Positions 27,216-38,076 are shown, numbered from the stretch's first letter. The stretch: 64,000 bases of DNA from Paramoeba atlantica (GCA_977017575.1 CDRNVI010000032.1:186001-250000); one strand, 5' to 3'. Notes: generated from the letters alone by a model not told the origin. A program made the numbers and translations.

Positions 27216-29966
27216 TTAAACATCATCGAAAAATAAAATGTCCCGTTCGTGATGCAACAACTGCTTTTTCACACGTTCCAAGTTTTCGATTGAACATAGC
27301 ACTTTGTTGAAAGTAGGATATGATGATTCAAGTTTCATAGAACTGCAATGAAAAGACAACAAGTTTAATGTCTTTAATGTGACAACCGCCAAACATTCGA
27401 AAGTACTAGGGCGCTGATTTTTCTCAGGCCAAGAATAAACCATCTTTGTATATTCTAAAAACGGATTTGAATCTGGATTTGCGAAGGAGTTCTTCAACAG
27501 ATCCAAAGAAATGGTCGCGCTTTCCTGTATGGAGTAGTAGCAGTCAAGGGTCGCCGAAACCAGTTCTAACAAACAGGAGGAAATAACACTTTTAGGTAAC
27601 ACATGATGTGCTCGGTGTCCAGAAACCTCAGAAAACAAGGATTCTGACCCAACTGGATAGTGGAGACGATATAAAGTGTATAACGGAACCGATGCACTAT
27701 GTACATCTTCGTTAATACTATTTTTAACTGCAATTTGCACAAGTTTTTGATAAATACTTAGCGAGATCGTACGATCGCCGTCGTGCGAAATAGACTCTGC
27801 GTGATGCAAGATTCGTTCGAGGTATTCTGCGAAATACTTTCTCGAATGATGTTTAGAAGCTTCGTGCCACAAGAAAATAGAAGCGCAAACTTCGTTGATC
27901 ATAGTCTTGTTGCCAGAAGAAAGACCATTGGAGAAAATTGTTGCCCACTTTTGCCTATGTTCCTTGCTGCAAACATTTTCTATTGTATCAACAGCAAATT
28001 TTGGTTCAAGAGAGAGTAAAAGACAGATGCTGCAAGTTCTAAAGGCATAGACACATACATTTGATTTTTGAGCAGTTGAAGAGAATTTGATTAGGAAATT
28101 CCATGCAGAACCTAAAAATCTTTGAAGAGGAATGTTGTAGAGAAGATCAGATTTCATGACGAATAACCCACAGAGTATCGATGCAAGAGGTCGGTATTCT
28201 AGATCGATGTTACTCCAAATAATAGTCTTGAGAATACGTTCGAACAAAGACAAGAATGCGTCGCATTCTGCGCCAAAAGCTTCATTTGATGTCGTAATCG
28301 CGTCAACTAACGCTCCAGCAAAGTATACTAATGGAATAGAAAGTTCAGAGTTTTGACAAGACTCAGTAAAAATCTTCAGTTGTTGCCAAATGGACGAGTC
28401 AAGGTCAGATAGAGCACAGCAAATTGAGGCAAGTGTATGTAAGCCTAATTTACAAGTTGAAATGTCGTTGTCCTTCGCGAGGATTAGGAACAGAACACAA
28501 CATAAAAAATCATGCAAATATGTACCGGCGAACAAATCTCGTTGATCATTGCAAGCGAAATCCAGAGATGAAGAGTTGCTTAATGGAGAAAGTGAGGTAA
28601 ATGTACTCTTTTCTCGGCTAGGATCATCGTGCGAAGTAAAAGGATTTTCTAAGCATGACTTCAAACTTGGTGTCTCCAATGCGTGACACAATGATATGAA
28701 AAAGCTTACTAGCCACGTCTCCTCCGTATCCAATTGAAATCTTGGTTGTCGAGAGCGCCAAATATGTGCCAGGCGAGAGAGACCGAGCAATGTAGCATAC
28801 CGGTTCCTTTTTGAAGGGGAGCTAGCCCCATGCTTAAAAGCTGATAGAAGATCCGAAATATAGGACGAGCATAAAATGCTAGGATAAGTTGTGTACATTG
28901 CATATAAAACTTTGAGGCTCTCCTCGAATCGATCGTCATCCTTGTGGCATATATGAATAAGTTCGTAGACAATTCGGTGTCCGCTCCAGGAAGAAAGAAA
29001 AAGAAGAATTTTGTCAGACGGATACTTCCTAAGAAAAACGTTTCGTAGTACCTGTGCCGCATCTCCTTGTAACTGCGCACTCCTAGAAGAAATAATGCTG
29101 CAGTAAAAATTACCTGACAGAAAAGAGAGAAGAACTGTCAAAGCTTCAGGCATTGCATTATACGGTGTGGAAATAACTATTTGCTGCCATACGCGGCACA
29201 AAGCTCCATGCAAGTCAGAATAGTCCTCATGTTTTTCAAGGAATTTCCTCAATCCATAATGAGTACACAAAAGAACGCTACGATATTTGTCCATGCGAGA
29301 TGTGTATGACAGATTTTTATGTGTAGCAGTACGAGGCGTGACCAAATAAACTTTGAAGAGGTTATCCAGAAAATCATGCGAATGCTGGAATAAAGAATGA
29401 ATGCAGTTAAAAGCAGCCAATTTGGCGCGTATGTAGTCATCATGTAGCACAATTGAAAACAAATGACGTCCAAACGGCGAGTCTACTTCAGCCTTGTACT
29501 TTGGTAAAATATATTCCCAATGCTCAAGGAGCGCTTTCGGATAGAATCTTGCCAGGGCGTCTAATACGACAATAACGTAAAATCTGAAATCTTCGTACAA
29601 TTTTCGAAGACGTTGATTACAATAAGATCTCTTCCCGTCAGTTTTGAAAAGAAAGGCACACGGGAAAACATCCTTTACAATGATTCCCACCGCTGCTGAA
29701 GTGACAAATTCCAATGAATTATCGACCAAAGCAATTGTAAGACCCTGAAGAAGTGCTATTAGCGCGTCCCATTGCCTTTCCTTTTCTACAAAAGTTTCTG
29801 AGCTAATATTCACGAGCGTCATTACGAGAGAATGAAAGAACTCAGGCTTGGTGGTATCTAGAGGAAAACTCAGAGAACACACCTTCAGAAGCCTTTTATT
29901 TATAGCTTCTGTAGAAGGAAGACGGTCCCGAGCCGGAAATTTTCTACGGGGTTCATCAGCTACCAT
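27216..29966 (-). CDS. HEAT/ARM-repeat protein, HEATR6-like
   Basis: 916 codons, an all-helical solenoid by inspection, with repeated LxxLxxxxPxxVLxxxxxALxxL-type helices. The N-terminal third (LVNISSETFVEKERQWDALI, FYVIVVLDALARFYPKALL, then DDYIRAKLAAFNCIHSLF) resembles the DUF4042/HEATR6 region. The C-terminal part is less clear and Cys/Ser-rich. The function of HEATR6 is poorly known, and the match is by pattern rather than diagnostic motif, so other HEAT scaffold families remain possible. The start ATG lies 300 bp from the next gene. Confidence 0.55.
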   Translation of the reverse strand: MVADEPRRKFPARDRLPSTEAINKRLLKVCSLSFPLDTTKPEFFHSLVMTLVNISSETFVEKERQWDALIALLQGLTIALVDNSLEFVTSAAVGIIVKDVFPCAFLFKTDGKRSYCNQRLRKLYEDFRFYVIVVLDALARFYPKALLEHWEYILPKYKAEVDSPFGRHLFSIVLHDDYIRAKLAAFNCIHSLFQHSHDFLDNLFKVYLVTPRTATHKNLSYTSRMDKYRSVLLCTHYGLRKFLEKHEDYSDLHGALCRVWQQIVISTPYNAMPEALTVLLSFLSGNFYCSIISSRSAQLQGDAAQVLRNVFLRKYPSDKILLFLSSWSGHRIVYELIHICHKDDDRFEESLKVLYAMYTTYPSILCSSYISDLLSAFKHGASSPSKRNRYATLLGLSRLAHIWRSRQPRFQLDTEETWLVSFFISLCHALETPSLKSCLENPFTSHDDPSREKSTFTSLSPLSNSSSLDFACNDQRDLFAGTYLHDFLCCVLFLILAKDNDISTCKLGLHTLASICCALSDLDSSIWQQLKIFTESCQNSELSIPLVYFAGALVDAITTSNEAFGAECDAFLSLFERILKTIIWSNIDLEYRPLASILCGLFVMKSDLLYNIPLQRFLGSAWNFLIKFSSTAQKSNVCVYAFRTCSICLLLSLEPKFAVDTIENVCSKEHRQKWATIFSNGLSSGNKTMINEVCASIFLWHEASKHHSRKYFAEYLERILHHAESISHDGDRTISLSIYQKLVQIAVKNSINEDVHSASVPLYTLYRLHYPVGSESLFSEVSGHRAHHVLPKSVISSCLLELVSATLDCYYSIQESATISLDLLKNSFANPDSNPFLEYTKMVYSWPEKNQRPSTFECLAVVTLKTLNLLSFHCSSMKLESSYPTFNKVLCSIENLERVKKQLLHHERDILFFDDV

Positions 29967-30271
29967 GCTGAAAAGATCGCTGACGTATAAACTGGGGTGC
30001 TCGTGTAGAAATCAACGCGATGAACAAGTGGTCACCGTTTGCCCAAAAAACCAGAGATGTTATATGCCGTATTTAAGCCCATGTAAAATAGTTCCTCGTT
30101 AAAAAAAAACCTCTGCTTCACAGATTCATAATAAGTAGATATGATGGCACTAGCAAAAATAAAACTATAAGCGCCAAAATTCAGTGCCAAAATAATAATT
30201 TGATTTATAAGACTAAATACCCAATTAAAATGTGAAAAATACTTCTCAGAGGGAATAACTACGTATCACCA
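29967..30271. other. Intergenic, nothing recognised
   Basis: AT-rich gap of 305 bp; no repeat or RNA gene seen. Confidence 0.5.
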
Positions 30272-31969
30272 CTACTTGCGCAGAAATGGAAGGATTTTAC
30301 TATCTAACGGCCTGACTAGTGCTCTGCAAAACCTCATGTGTCCACAAAGACCGTAGTGTCCATGATCACGAGCAGCCGCAGAAATCTTCACATACAGACT
30401 TGGATCAAAAAACTCGAAAAATGATGTCTCCGAAAGATGAAGCATAAAATAATAAATCTCTTCAATATCACCTACGTCTAGTAGTGTATGTAGGAGAGTT
30501 TCTACAGTCTCAATTGTATCACATGCAAATGTTCGACGATTCGCAGCGTGAGATTCATTATAGGATGTTGAAACAGGAACTGAACGAAATTGATACAAGC
30601 AGCGAGAAAGTTTACGTGTAAGATCACTGTTTCTGCCTTTACAACTAACAACATTTTTCTCTTTTAACGACTTCAGTAGAGCTTCACACAGAACTTGTAG
30701 AGTTCTGGGTATTGCAGGGATACACGTAAATATCCTTTGTATAAAAGAACCTGACTTATTAGAATCCGTAGAATTGATGTAAGTAAGCCAATAAAGAGTG
30801 CTTAAAGCACCACGTCGCCGTGCAAGCTCTTCAACAGCTAGGCTAAGTTTAACATCTATCCCATTTACTGATTTCTCACCAAATGATCCCTGTACAGATG
30901 GATCGAGCTCCGTCATGATGTAGTTTTGCAATTCTGCGCTCGACATTGTACTATCCTGTAGTTTTAATTGAAGTTCTATATCGGATAGGTTTATAGATTC
31001 AGAACATGAAGTTATTTTATCGCCTGTCAACACCTTACCTGTTGGTTTTACACTGCGCATCAATTGGCAATGCATTTCCCGTGCCTCTTGATGCTTCCTC
31101 CCAAACAATAACGCCTCGCAAAAATAAAGTGATGCTTTAGGGTACTGGAAAGGATGCCTCGTAAGGGAGGGAAACATTTTTTCCAGGATATGCAGAAAGT
31201 TGTCATCGCCGGACACACGCAGACCATATATCACAATTGAAAGAATCTCATCCCAATGGGCGTAGTTCGCTGGCGCGGCTCCACGCTTGCGATAAACTGC
31301 CTCATAATCCTTGGTGTCTTCCACAAAACCCTCCGACACATCCATGATGCCCATGAGAAGAATCTTCATGCCTGGAACACAACCTAAAAGAGATAAGCAC
31401 TGGAGTATATCCATAGAAAAGTTATACAGCGTTTTATTCGTCGCAACACGAAGTGTGGTGCGGCCAAGCACACTAGCACGCTGCTTTTGCAACGGGCAAT
31501 TGGATAGATAAGGGCGGGTGACAAGATCTAGTGTCACTCTCCATAAGGGAAGTAGCAAATCCTCTGCTATATGCGGCGCAATGCGACCTTGCCCTTCCCA
31601 GAGGAGCGTGTGAAGGTATCCCACCGAAGTAGCTAATTTTTCAACAATCTCTTCCGGGAGAGGACGTCGTCCGGAAGAGCCTAGTTCTTGAAGAAGCATC
31701 AGGACACGTGAATAGTTGCGCTCCGCTGTGTGGGAAAGCAACAAATGGTGTAGAATTTCATCACCTGGAACATAACCATGGGAAGAAGCAAGACGTTGAT
31801 ACTGTCGTTCCTTTTCGGTAGAAGTTTTGGAGGCAAACAATTGCTCCCGTATGGAAAGATAGGTTGGAGTATTATGTCGAGAACAGTTTAACGTACGAAC
31901 GAAGGGGAGCTTAATAAGATGTTGGGTTGATGATTCAGCGTGATATTGCAGTTTTTGCCGGAAGAACAT
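30272..31969 (-). CDS. Unknown helical-repeat protein, probably mitochondrial
   Basis: 565 codons from ATG. The N-terminus (MFFRQKLQYHAESSTQHL then PFVRTLNCSRHN) is basic, hydroxylated and lacks acidic residues before about residue 45, like a mitochondrial presequence. The rest is alpha-helical with PPR-like pairs (EILHHLLLSHTAERNYSRVL, ASLYFCEALLFGRKHQEARE). Kinetoplastid mitochondria contain many such divergent PPR and ribosomal proteins, so an organellar RNA or ribosome role is plausible but not shown. Confidence 0.55.
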   Translation of the reverse strand: MFFRQKLQYHAESSTQHLIKLPFVRTLNCSRHNTPTYLSIREQLFASKTSTEKERQYQRLASSHGYVPGDEILHHLLLSHTAERNYSRVLMLLQELGSSGRRPLPEEIVEKLATSVGYLHTLLWEGQGRIAPHIAEDLLLPLWRVTLDLVTRPYLSNCPLQKQRASVLGRTTLRVATNKTLYNFSMDILQCLSLLGCVPGMKILLMGIMDVSEGFVEDTKDYEAVYRKRGAAPANYAHWDEILSIVIYGLRVSGDDNFLHILEKMFPSLTRHPFQYPKASLYFCEALLFGRKHQEAREMHCQLMRSVKPTGKVLTGDKITSCSESINLSDIELQLKLQDSTMSSAELQNYIMTELDPSVQGSFGEKSVNGIDVKLSLAVEELARRRGALSTLYWLTYINSTDSNKSGSFIQRIFTCIPAIPRTLQVLCEALLKSLKEKNVVSCKGRNSDLTRKLSRCLYQFRSVPVSTSYNESHAANRRTFACDTIETVETLLHTLLDVGDIEEIYYFMLHLSETSFFEFFDPSLYVKISAAARDHGHYGLCGHMRFCRALVRPLDSKILPFLRK

Positions 31970-32387
31970 GACGGCGCTAAACGCTCAGTGGAAGTTATCA
32001 AAAGCTTGATTTGATCCCAATTGATATCGCATCGATATTTGATAGTATAAATTACTGCATATTTTTCATAAGGAGGCAAACGAACGGCGGTTACAATGAA
32101 AATATAATATCTTATTATATATTCCAATTGAAACTGAAGGATTGTAATGTAGCTGAGAGTGTACTCCATGACTATATTAATGAGCACCAAAATATCGTAT
32201 AATGTCGTATAATGCACCAAAATGTCGTATAATGACCATGATTATCACGTTTAAAAAACGCACCTGAAAAGCGCATTATTTGTATATCTTGATGTCAATT
32301 TAATCTCCTAATTTTGCTTTGTCCACTTTCCCCGTTCTTTGCCATTACATTATCACACAAACTTCATTCACATTCGCATGCTTCAAA
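31970..32387. other. Intergenic with short tandem repeat
   Basis: No gene. At 32185-32234 the unit CACCAAAATGTCGTATAATG occurs twice, with an extra internal TCGTATAATG. The rest is AT-rich. Confidence 0.6.
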
Positions 32388-33032
32388 TTAGTAAAGTCGC
32401 TGTGGTTTTCCCATGGTTGACTTTAAGTACACACTGCTGAGGTTTTGCCAATTCTTCTTTAAGAGGGAGACGAGGAAATTGATGGCCATAGTTGTGTTCT
32501 GCCGTACTTCATCGTCACCCATCTTCAAATGACCCACGCAACATGCGAGACACAGAACTTTCTTCAGTTGAAACTTTACTGTGGATTGGATTTCCTTTAT
32601 CTTTCCGACCAGATCATCCCCTGGAGAGACTGCAGTAGGAAACTTTCCGGCGCGATTCATTTGGGGTCCCACCACTTTCGGAACCTGCTTGATCACGGTA
32701 TCGCTGGCCAGAAAGGCATCGTAGCTCTCACAAAGCTTCTTTACAAGTTTCTTGTTCTTGTTGAGTTTCTTCAAGTCATCCATGTTAATGTGGAGAATAC
32801 CGAGCTTCTCTGCTTGTTCCTCGTGCGCGGCGTCTGCAATGATACATACGCGGAACCGAGGGCGAGCAATGTGAGGGAGTTTGACGGAACCGCTAAAACG
32901 CTTGTCCTTAGTGGGGTCGTAGTTCTTCAAGTTGAACTGAAGATCGACTGATTCGTTGAACTTTCGCTTCTTCTCCGGGTTCAGCACTTCTTTGATGGCA
33001 CCAAGAAGGGTGGCCGGAGCGATTTTAGACAT
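32388..33032 (-). CDS. RPL10A: Ribosomal protein uL1 (L10a)
   Basis: 214 codons, standard for eukaryotic L10a. It is collinear with the family from [13 protein letters not shown] through [51 protein letters not shown] and the terminal [11 protein letters not shown]. uL1 forms the mobile L1 stalk of the 60S subunit that handles deacylated tRNA. Wording such as [14 protein letters not shown] is shared with trypanosomatids. The coding sequence is GC-richer than its flanks, as for other highly expressed genes here. Confidence 0.97.
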   Translation of the reverse strand: MSKIAPATLLGAIKEVLNPEKKRKFNESVDLQFNLKNYDPTKDKRFSGSVKLPHIARPRFRVCIIADAAHEEQAEKLGILHINMDDLKKLNKNKKLVKKLCESYDAFLASDTVIKQVPKVVGPQMNRAGKFPTAVSPGDDLVGKIKEIQSTVKFQLKKVLCLACCVGHLKMGDDEVRQNTTMAINFLVSLLKKNWQNLSSVYLKSTMGKPQRLY

Positions 33033-33619
33033 TTGTTCTAACTTCTAAGGAAAGAGCGCAATACAAAACAATATGGAAACACAGAGTTGTATGATAACAA
33101 GTTTCTGTCTTTTTATCCTGACTACAGAAGCTCGAAAAACAATAATATATAAATATTTAGATTTTTAAAAAAACAGGGATGTACCGTGCAATATAAATGC
33201 AACTTAATAATGACGAGAAATCTTTTCAAAAATTCTTGACGTTTTCCACTTGTCACAAAGCGTTAGTGGATTTAATCTTTCTTGTTCAAAATCTTAGATT
33301 CAAATGTACGAAACATTGCTACTTACAGATGATACCTGCACCCTCTTATAAATTCCAGCGTGGTTTATCACATTGACTCACGAAACAAGAAAAAAAATAA
33401 ACTTCTTCGCACAAGTCTTACGTTCTACGTTTCGTATGCCCTAAAAAATGAAGAAAGGTAAAATGTTCATTAGAGCGTGCATCTGCGGATACTAAACCAC
33501 TGTCCAGCGTACCATATCTCTCCAGTATATTAAGAGGGGTGGACCGGGATCGGTGCGAGCGGGTGTGGCCGGGTGCGCGCGGGGATTATACAGTAGAGAT
33601 CCAAAAAAGTTAACGTATA

Positions 33620-33910
33620 CCCCCCCTCCCAGTAATAGACCCCCCCAGTAACAGAGATTTGACCATTTTTGGGCTGACCCCCAGTAACAAGGATTTGTCT
33701 CGAAAGGGTGGTTGGAGGGGGGAGGGGGTGTTTGGGCGGGGTGAGGGTGATTGCACGGGAGCGAATGGCGCAGTTGCGGGGTTGTCTGGACAGAAAATCA
33801 ACCCACTCATGAACAAAAAAGGCTTTTGCCCACTAAAAAAGCGTACCCCCCACAGTAGCAAGAATTTGGTCATTTTGGTCCAAAATCGATTCTATTACTG
33901 GGGAGGGGTG
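33620..33910. mobile_element. TA-flanked inverted-repeat element D, about 290 bp
   Basis: TA at 33618-33619 and 33911-33912. The left end reads CCCCCCCTCCCAGTAATAGA and the right end, complemented, CACCCCTCCCCAGTAATAGA. Subterminal copies of CCCCCAGTAACA followed by a GATTTG-like box occur near 33640 and 33676, with a weaker one near 33845. It has no coding capacity. The architecture is the same as elements A-C, E and F, with a different sequence. Confidence 0.68.
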
Positions 33911-34107
33911 TAAGGCTTCCCTATAATGTTTTAGTACCAAGGAGGTGAATGAGTTTATACACTTCCCTGGCTTCAGAATTTTGAAATGCACACGTTACCA
34001 CTACTTTTAGTAGACTTTTTCGAAGTTTTTTCTCCAGCAAAACTATCAACTTTCGGCATAACTATTTTTTGATGAAATACAGTAGAAACGTATCCGAAAC
34101 CTTCTAG

Positions 34108-34754
34108 TTCCAAATTTTATTTTGAGCTTGTATACCTTTTGATTGATCTTCCTCCCGACGACACTGTGTCTTCTGAAGACATATATGCCATCTCTTCTTC
34201 TCCCATCTACCACCGTTTGCGCAAATGGGTAAGCCACAAGTTGCGCGAAACAATGATTATGCCTTTGACTCGCAAGGAAATAATAAACTTGAATTTCGTT
34301 GGTCTTTCGGATGTAGAGAAGAACAAGATCAAATACGCGGAGAAACGTCTTCCTGCGCAAAAAATCATGGGGCGCATAGAAGAGGGTGTCCTACATACTT
34401 GCTGATCGTCGTCAGCAGCTTCAAGTTGGGTCAGAGACTTGCCTAAAAACACTTTGCGAAATTCCTACAGATGAAACAATCCTACTTGAGGTATTGGTTT
34501 CGATGGTAAAGACCCGTGACGCGGGACTTATGTTCTACAAAGATGCCATAAAAACTGAACTTCATGGCGTTAAGGAACGAGAGATGGAGAATTACTGGCG
34601 ATGGAACAGTCCAGAGGGCAAGTGGAAACTTGTACTTCAGGTTTTACCTGTGGACTCGTTAGCTAAGGATATGGATAAGTTCCTTAGGCAGTACTATGAT
34701 GGGAAGTATGAGCATTCTCATCGCTCCTCTAAGAGTCAAAAACTTAGAATTTAA
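34108..34754 (+). pseudogene. Broken plus-strand coding region, unassigned
   Basis: Two open stretches (34139-34405 and about 34386-34754) follow each other in different frames. Both have good coding character: PIYHRLRKWVSHKLRETMIM, VGLSDVEKNKIKYAEKRLPA, then YWRWNSPEGKWKLVLQVLPV. They look like one protein gene that is now broken. No family is recognised. The opposite orientation and nearby element D suggest foreign or element-borne DNA. Weaker open stretches continue to about 34950. Confidence 0.5.
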
Positions 34755-35002
34755 TCTGCAAAGTCTACTCCCACACTCGTTCACAATGTCTGCGCCTTAC
34801 CGAGATGTCCTTCTTGAATGTCAGACCTTGTATGTCTGTATCACATGCCTTTACAGGATACGACGCTGGTATTGTTTCATCCTTATCCGTACGAATCGGG
34901 TGTACAAGCTTACAAAAGTTCGCGTCATTGAGTGTCATTCGCCTTAATTTAAGCTATGAACAGGCTACGGTCGTCCTACCTCCGTGTCTCGGCAAAAAAA
35001 GG

Positions 35003-36691
35003 TCATAGACGAAGCACAAGAGACCTAAGACGATTCAAGGCTCCGGACATTTCAAAGCGCCGCACACGACTTGAAAACCCCAATGGAAACCAGCTTTTGC
35101 CTGTTTGGGGCTCAACTTCTGGCCTAGTCTCGAATTTTTCTCCAATGGATTTCAAGCAAGAATCCGATGGCTTTTCCTCCGCAAGCCTAAGCAAGGCTTG
35201 TGCGATAAAATTCGCTTGTGCGGGTTCAACAAGTTGTTCCAGGTGAGAAATGTCAACTTCCTCCGTCCCACACTGAATGTAGCCTCGGGTTGCTTTGACC
35301 CTTGGGCTGTCTTTATTCAGACACCGAAAACTGCGCCCAACTTCAACCCATCGATCCCGAGGAAGCACCAGCGGAGTACTGGGTTTAGGAGGGAGGCTGC
35401 AAAGTCCGGGGGACTCACGTAATATCTCTGTGACCTGATCAGTAAGGTCATTGCATCTGTACCCCTCCAACCCCAACACCGTGTCTGCGACGTGCAGGTA
35501 CTGCCCCGACCCCCCAACAACCAGAATAATGGATATGCCATGGGTACGAAATAGTTCCCGCACACGAGACACAAACGGCACAATTGGCTCCGCCTCCACG
35601 ACCCTCGCTATCAACGCATCCCGAACCATAAAATTCGTCGCCGAGGTATCCTCATCCACCAAAAGCGTCTGCGCCCCACATTCCAACGCCTCCGCAATAT
35701 TCGCCGCCTGACTCGTCGACCCACTCGCATCCGGTGAACAAAACACCGCCGTATTCGCCCCCGACGGCACCTCCTTAATAAACGACCCAATATCCACGCT
35801 CGTCACCACACGTCGATCCTCCGCTCGAATCTTACACGCCGTCGGGTCCGTCACCACAAACTCTCTCCCATCCCCGGGCAAATGATTATACACCCCCACC
35901 TGCAACGCCCTCAACAGGGTCGATTTCCCATGAAACCCACCCCCCGTAATCACAACCACCCCACGCGGAATCCCCATCCCCGTCACCACCCTCCCCGACG
36001 GCAGCCGCACCGTTTTCTCCAACCCCTTCGGGGACGCGAACGGGAGGGCCCCGGGCAGCGCCGTGTCCACCGTCCCCGAGGCCCTGGGGAGCACCGCCCC
36101 ATTGGCCACGAACCCACACAGCCCCCTCCCCGGGAGGGCGTCCCGCAGCGCCTGCTGGTCGCCCACGTGGGTGAGGTAGTCCCCCATGTGGGCGGGGGGG
36201 ACCCGGCTGAGGTGAGTGAGAACCCGCAGGGGGGCGTGCAGTAAGGCCCGGGCACACCCCGGGGCGTCGACACGACGGTGGGGACCGGGGAGCGCGACCC
36301 GGCAGCGGAGCTCCACGCCCCCGGCGGGGGTGAGAAGCACCGCGGAGCGCTGGAGGATGTGCTGGGAGGGGGTGAGGAGCTCAAGGGGGGGGAGGGGGCT
36401 GGGGAGCGCCCCGTGGGCACGGCGAAGGAGGTAGTCCGCGGCGGCGATGTGGGAGATGTGGGTGGGGTCGGAGAGGTTAAGGGGGAGGGAGGTGAGGAAG
36501 GGGAGGGAGCAGCGTAGGGTGAGTTGGCTGCCCGGGGCGAAGGGGTCGGGTTGGACTCGGGTGAGTTCGCCCTGGAAGAGGGAGTTCCCCCCCAGGCCGT
36601 ATTTGATGCCTTGCAGCTTGCGCAGGGTGCTGTAGGGGGCTTCGTGCATTCTCTGCAGCCGTTTATCCATCGGTTCTGCGTTTCCGATCAT
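35003..36691 (-). CDS. ATPase of the ABC class (PF09818-type)
   Basis: 562 codons. The core matches the bacterial-style ABC-class ATPase family: P-loop GGGFHGKSTLLRALQVGVYN (about residue 253-272), then HLPGDGREFVVTDPTACKIR, DASGSTSQAANIAEALECGA, Walker B region LLVDEDTSATNFMVRDALI and ILVVGGSGQYLHVADTVLG. These agree nearly word for word with that family. The biological role is not established. There is no membrane domain. The 5-prime half is extremely GC-rich with C-loaded codons while the 3-prime third is ordinary, a sharp internal gradient. An old transfer from bacteria is possible, but the family also occurs in other eukaryotes. Confidence 0.88.
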   Translation of the reverse strand: MIGNAEPMDKRLQRMHEAPYSTLRKLQGIKYGLGGNSLFQGELTRVQPDPFAPGSQLTLRCSLPFLTSLPLNLSDPTHISHIAAADYLLRRAHGALPSPLPPLELLTPSQHILQRSAVLLTPAGGVELRCRVALPGPHRRVDAPGCARALLHAPLRVLTHLSRVPPAHMGDYLTHVGDQQALRDALPGRGLCGFVANGAVLPRASGTVDTALPGALPFASPKGLEKTVRLPSGRVVTGMGIPRGVVVITGGGFHGKSTLLRALQVGVYNHLPGDGREFVVTDPTACKIRAEDRRVVTSVDIGSFIKEVPSGANTAVFCSPDASGSTSQAANIAEALECGAQTLLVDEDTSATNFMVRDALIARVVEAEPIVPFVSRVRELFRTHGISIILVVGGSGQYLHVADTVLGLEGYRCNDLTDQVTEILRESPGLCSLPPKPSTPLVLPRDRWVEVGRSFRCLNKDSPRVKATRGYIQCGTEEVDISHLEQLVEPAQANFIAQALLRLAEEKPSDSCLKSIGEKFETRPEVEPQTGKSWFPLGFSSRVRRFEMSGALNRLRSLVLRL

Positions 36692-36961
36692 GAGGAGTGG
36701 TGAGAAAGTACACGCTACATAAAAATTGAAAGTCTAGGCATATTTAATAGCGTTGGGAGAATTGTGTGGGTTGCAAGGTATGTAAAAGTTACCAATACGT
36801 AAAAACAGATTTTTGCAATTTAAAGTTATAATTTGAAACCTTATAATTTCATACTTTAAACTTGATTTTTATTCTCCTTCTATCTGTACTTCCTTACTTC
36901 AATACACCTCACCACCACTCCTTACCCTTTCTCTTCTTATGCAGCAACCCAGCAATTTTAC

Positions 36962-37933
36962 TTAGTCGAACAATCCCAGGCCCATATCCTCATCCTCTTC
37001 CTCGGCTTCCTCTTCCTGGACTGCGGCGGCCTCTGTCTTACTGGCGGCATCACCACTGGCGGCCCCAGCGGCGGGGGCCAGCGATTTGCCACTGCGAATG
37101 GCTTCCACGATTTCCTCCCCGCTGAATTCGGGAAAAGAGTACCCAGTGCCAAGCGAGATGGCCAACAAGTTCTTGAATGCACGGGTGGCGACATGAGGCA
37201 TGGAGGACACGGTGGGGATGCCAGTGGCAAGAGCTAGGGAGGTGACATTGCGCAGCGCAGTCTGGATGTTTTCCCGGAAGAAGTCGTCGTTGAGCTCAAG
37301 GATGTCCGAGCCAAACACAGTGCCGTTGTCGAACACGAACTTTATCTCTAGCCCGTAGAAGAAGGGTTTGATCTTTAGCTTTTGCAACAGCACGGCCGTG
37401 GAGTTGTCTACCTTGTCCCCGGTCGTAAGAACCTTTTTCTCGGTCAGAATCTCCACTGCCCCCTTCACGATCTTGGTGTTGATCGAGAGCGCCTGGAAGA
37501 AGGTGGTCATGCCGGGCTCCAGACCGGTGTTCCCGGCGGGAATCACCACGTCCAGAGGGGCGATCGCCCCGACGCGAGCAGGAGCCTGAATGCGGTTCAA
37601 ACGGATCACTTCCTGAATGACATCAAACTCCTCGTTGGTGAAGATGATACCGAGATTTCCCACCAGAGAACCAGCCTCGATGACCTTTTCCAGGAGTTCC
37701 TTGTCTTGCTGCGTGGCGTCTTCCGAGGACGCACGCATGCGAATGGCTTTGCGCATCAGAGTGTTCTTCCCCATAAGGATCTCCCCTTTTCCTCGAAGCC
37801 CCTTGCGAATGTTGTGCATTTGTTGGGACTGCACGTTGTCGACGTTACAGAAGATAAGGCGGCGGTGGGTCGCGACAAGATCGGCCATACGATCGAGGTA
37901 GTTTGCTTTCTTTTCGGAAAAGACGCGCACCAT
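36962..37933 (-). CDS. RPLP0: Ribosomal stalk protein uL10 (P0)
   Basis: 323 codons. The L10 domain carries MVRVFSEKKANYLDRMADLV, IRKGLRGKGEILMGKNTLMR and the GNTGLEPGMTTFFQAL region. The C-terminal stalk is Ala-rich then acidic, ending EEEDEDMGLGLFD, the common eukaryotic P-protein tail rather than the archaeal-like end described for Trypanosoma cruzi P0. P0 anchors P1/P2 dimers on the 60S GTPase centre. Its assembly-time counterpart MRTO4 is at 24782-25465. Confidence 0.97.
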   Translation of the reverse strand: MVRVFSEKKANYLDRMADLVATHRRLIFCNVDNVQSQQMHNIRKGLRGKGEILMGKNTLMRKAIRMRASSEDATQQDKELLEKVIEAGSLVGNLGIIFTNEEFDVIQEVIRLNRIQAPARVGAIAPLDVVIPAGNTGLEPGMTTFFQALSINTKIVKGAVEILTEKKVLTTGDKVDNSTAVLLQKLKIKPFFYGLEIKFVFDNGTVFGSDILELNDDFFRENIQTALRNVTSLALATGIPTVSSMPHVATRAFKNLLAISLGTGYSFPEFSGEEIVEAIRSGKSLAPAAGAASGDAASKTEAAAVQEEEAEEEDEDMGLGLFD

Positions 37934-38076
37934 TGGAAAGAACTGTGTAGAGAGACGGTTAAGAATCTATTGAATTAGAAATATGATGTTAAAATAGTCC
38001 GATTTTCAAATAATATAAGCTGGCATACACAGTCAATCATGTATAGCAGCATGTACCAATCTTACAATTGTAACTT

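Larger units (their letters stand above)
33033..35002. other. Gene-poor region with TIR element D and decayed plus-strand coding
   Basis: About 2 kb. 33033-33600 is leader/intergenic sequence, G-rich near 33540-33590. Element D lies at 33620-33910, and 34100-34950 carries broken coding sequence on the plus strand, opposite to all host genes. Confidence 0.65.

Noticed and set aside
33610-33873. 87-codon frame with repeated SLLLG
   Set aside because: It is a translation of the subterminal repeats of element D.
34700-34950. HAFTGYDAG-like piece recalling a motif of some element-borne nuclease proteins
   Set aside because: Too short and the surrounding conserved residues are missing.
35882-36517. 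Several frames opposite or out of frame with the ABC-class ATPase
   Set aside because: Shadows of the GC-rich 5-prime half; the ATPase frame carries all family motifs.
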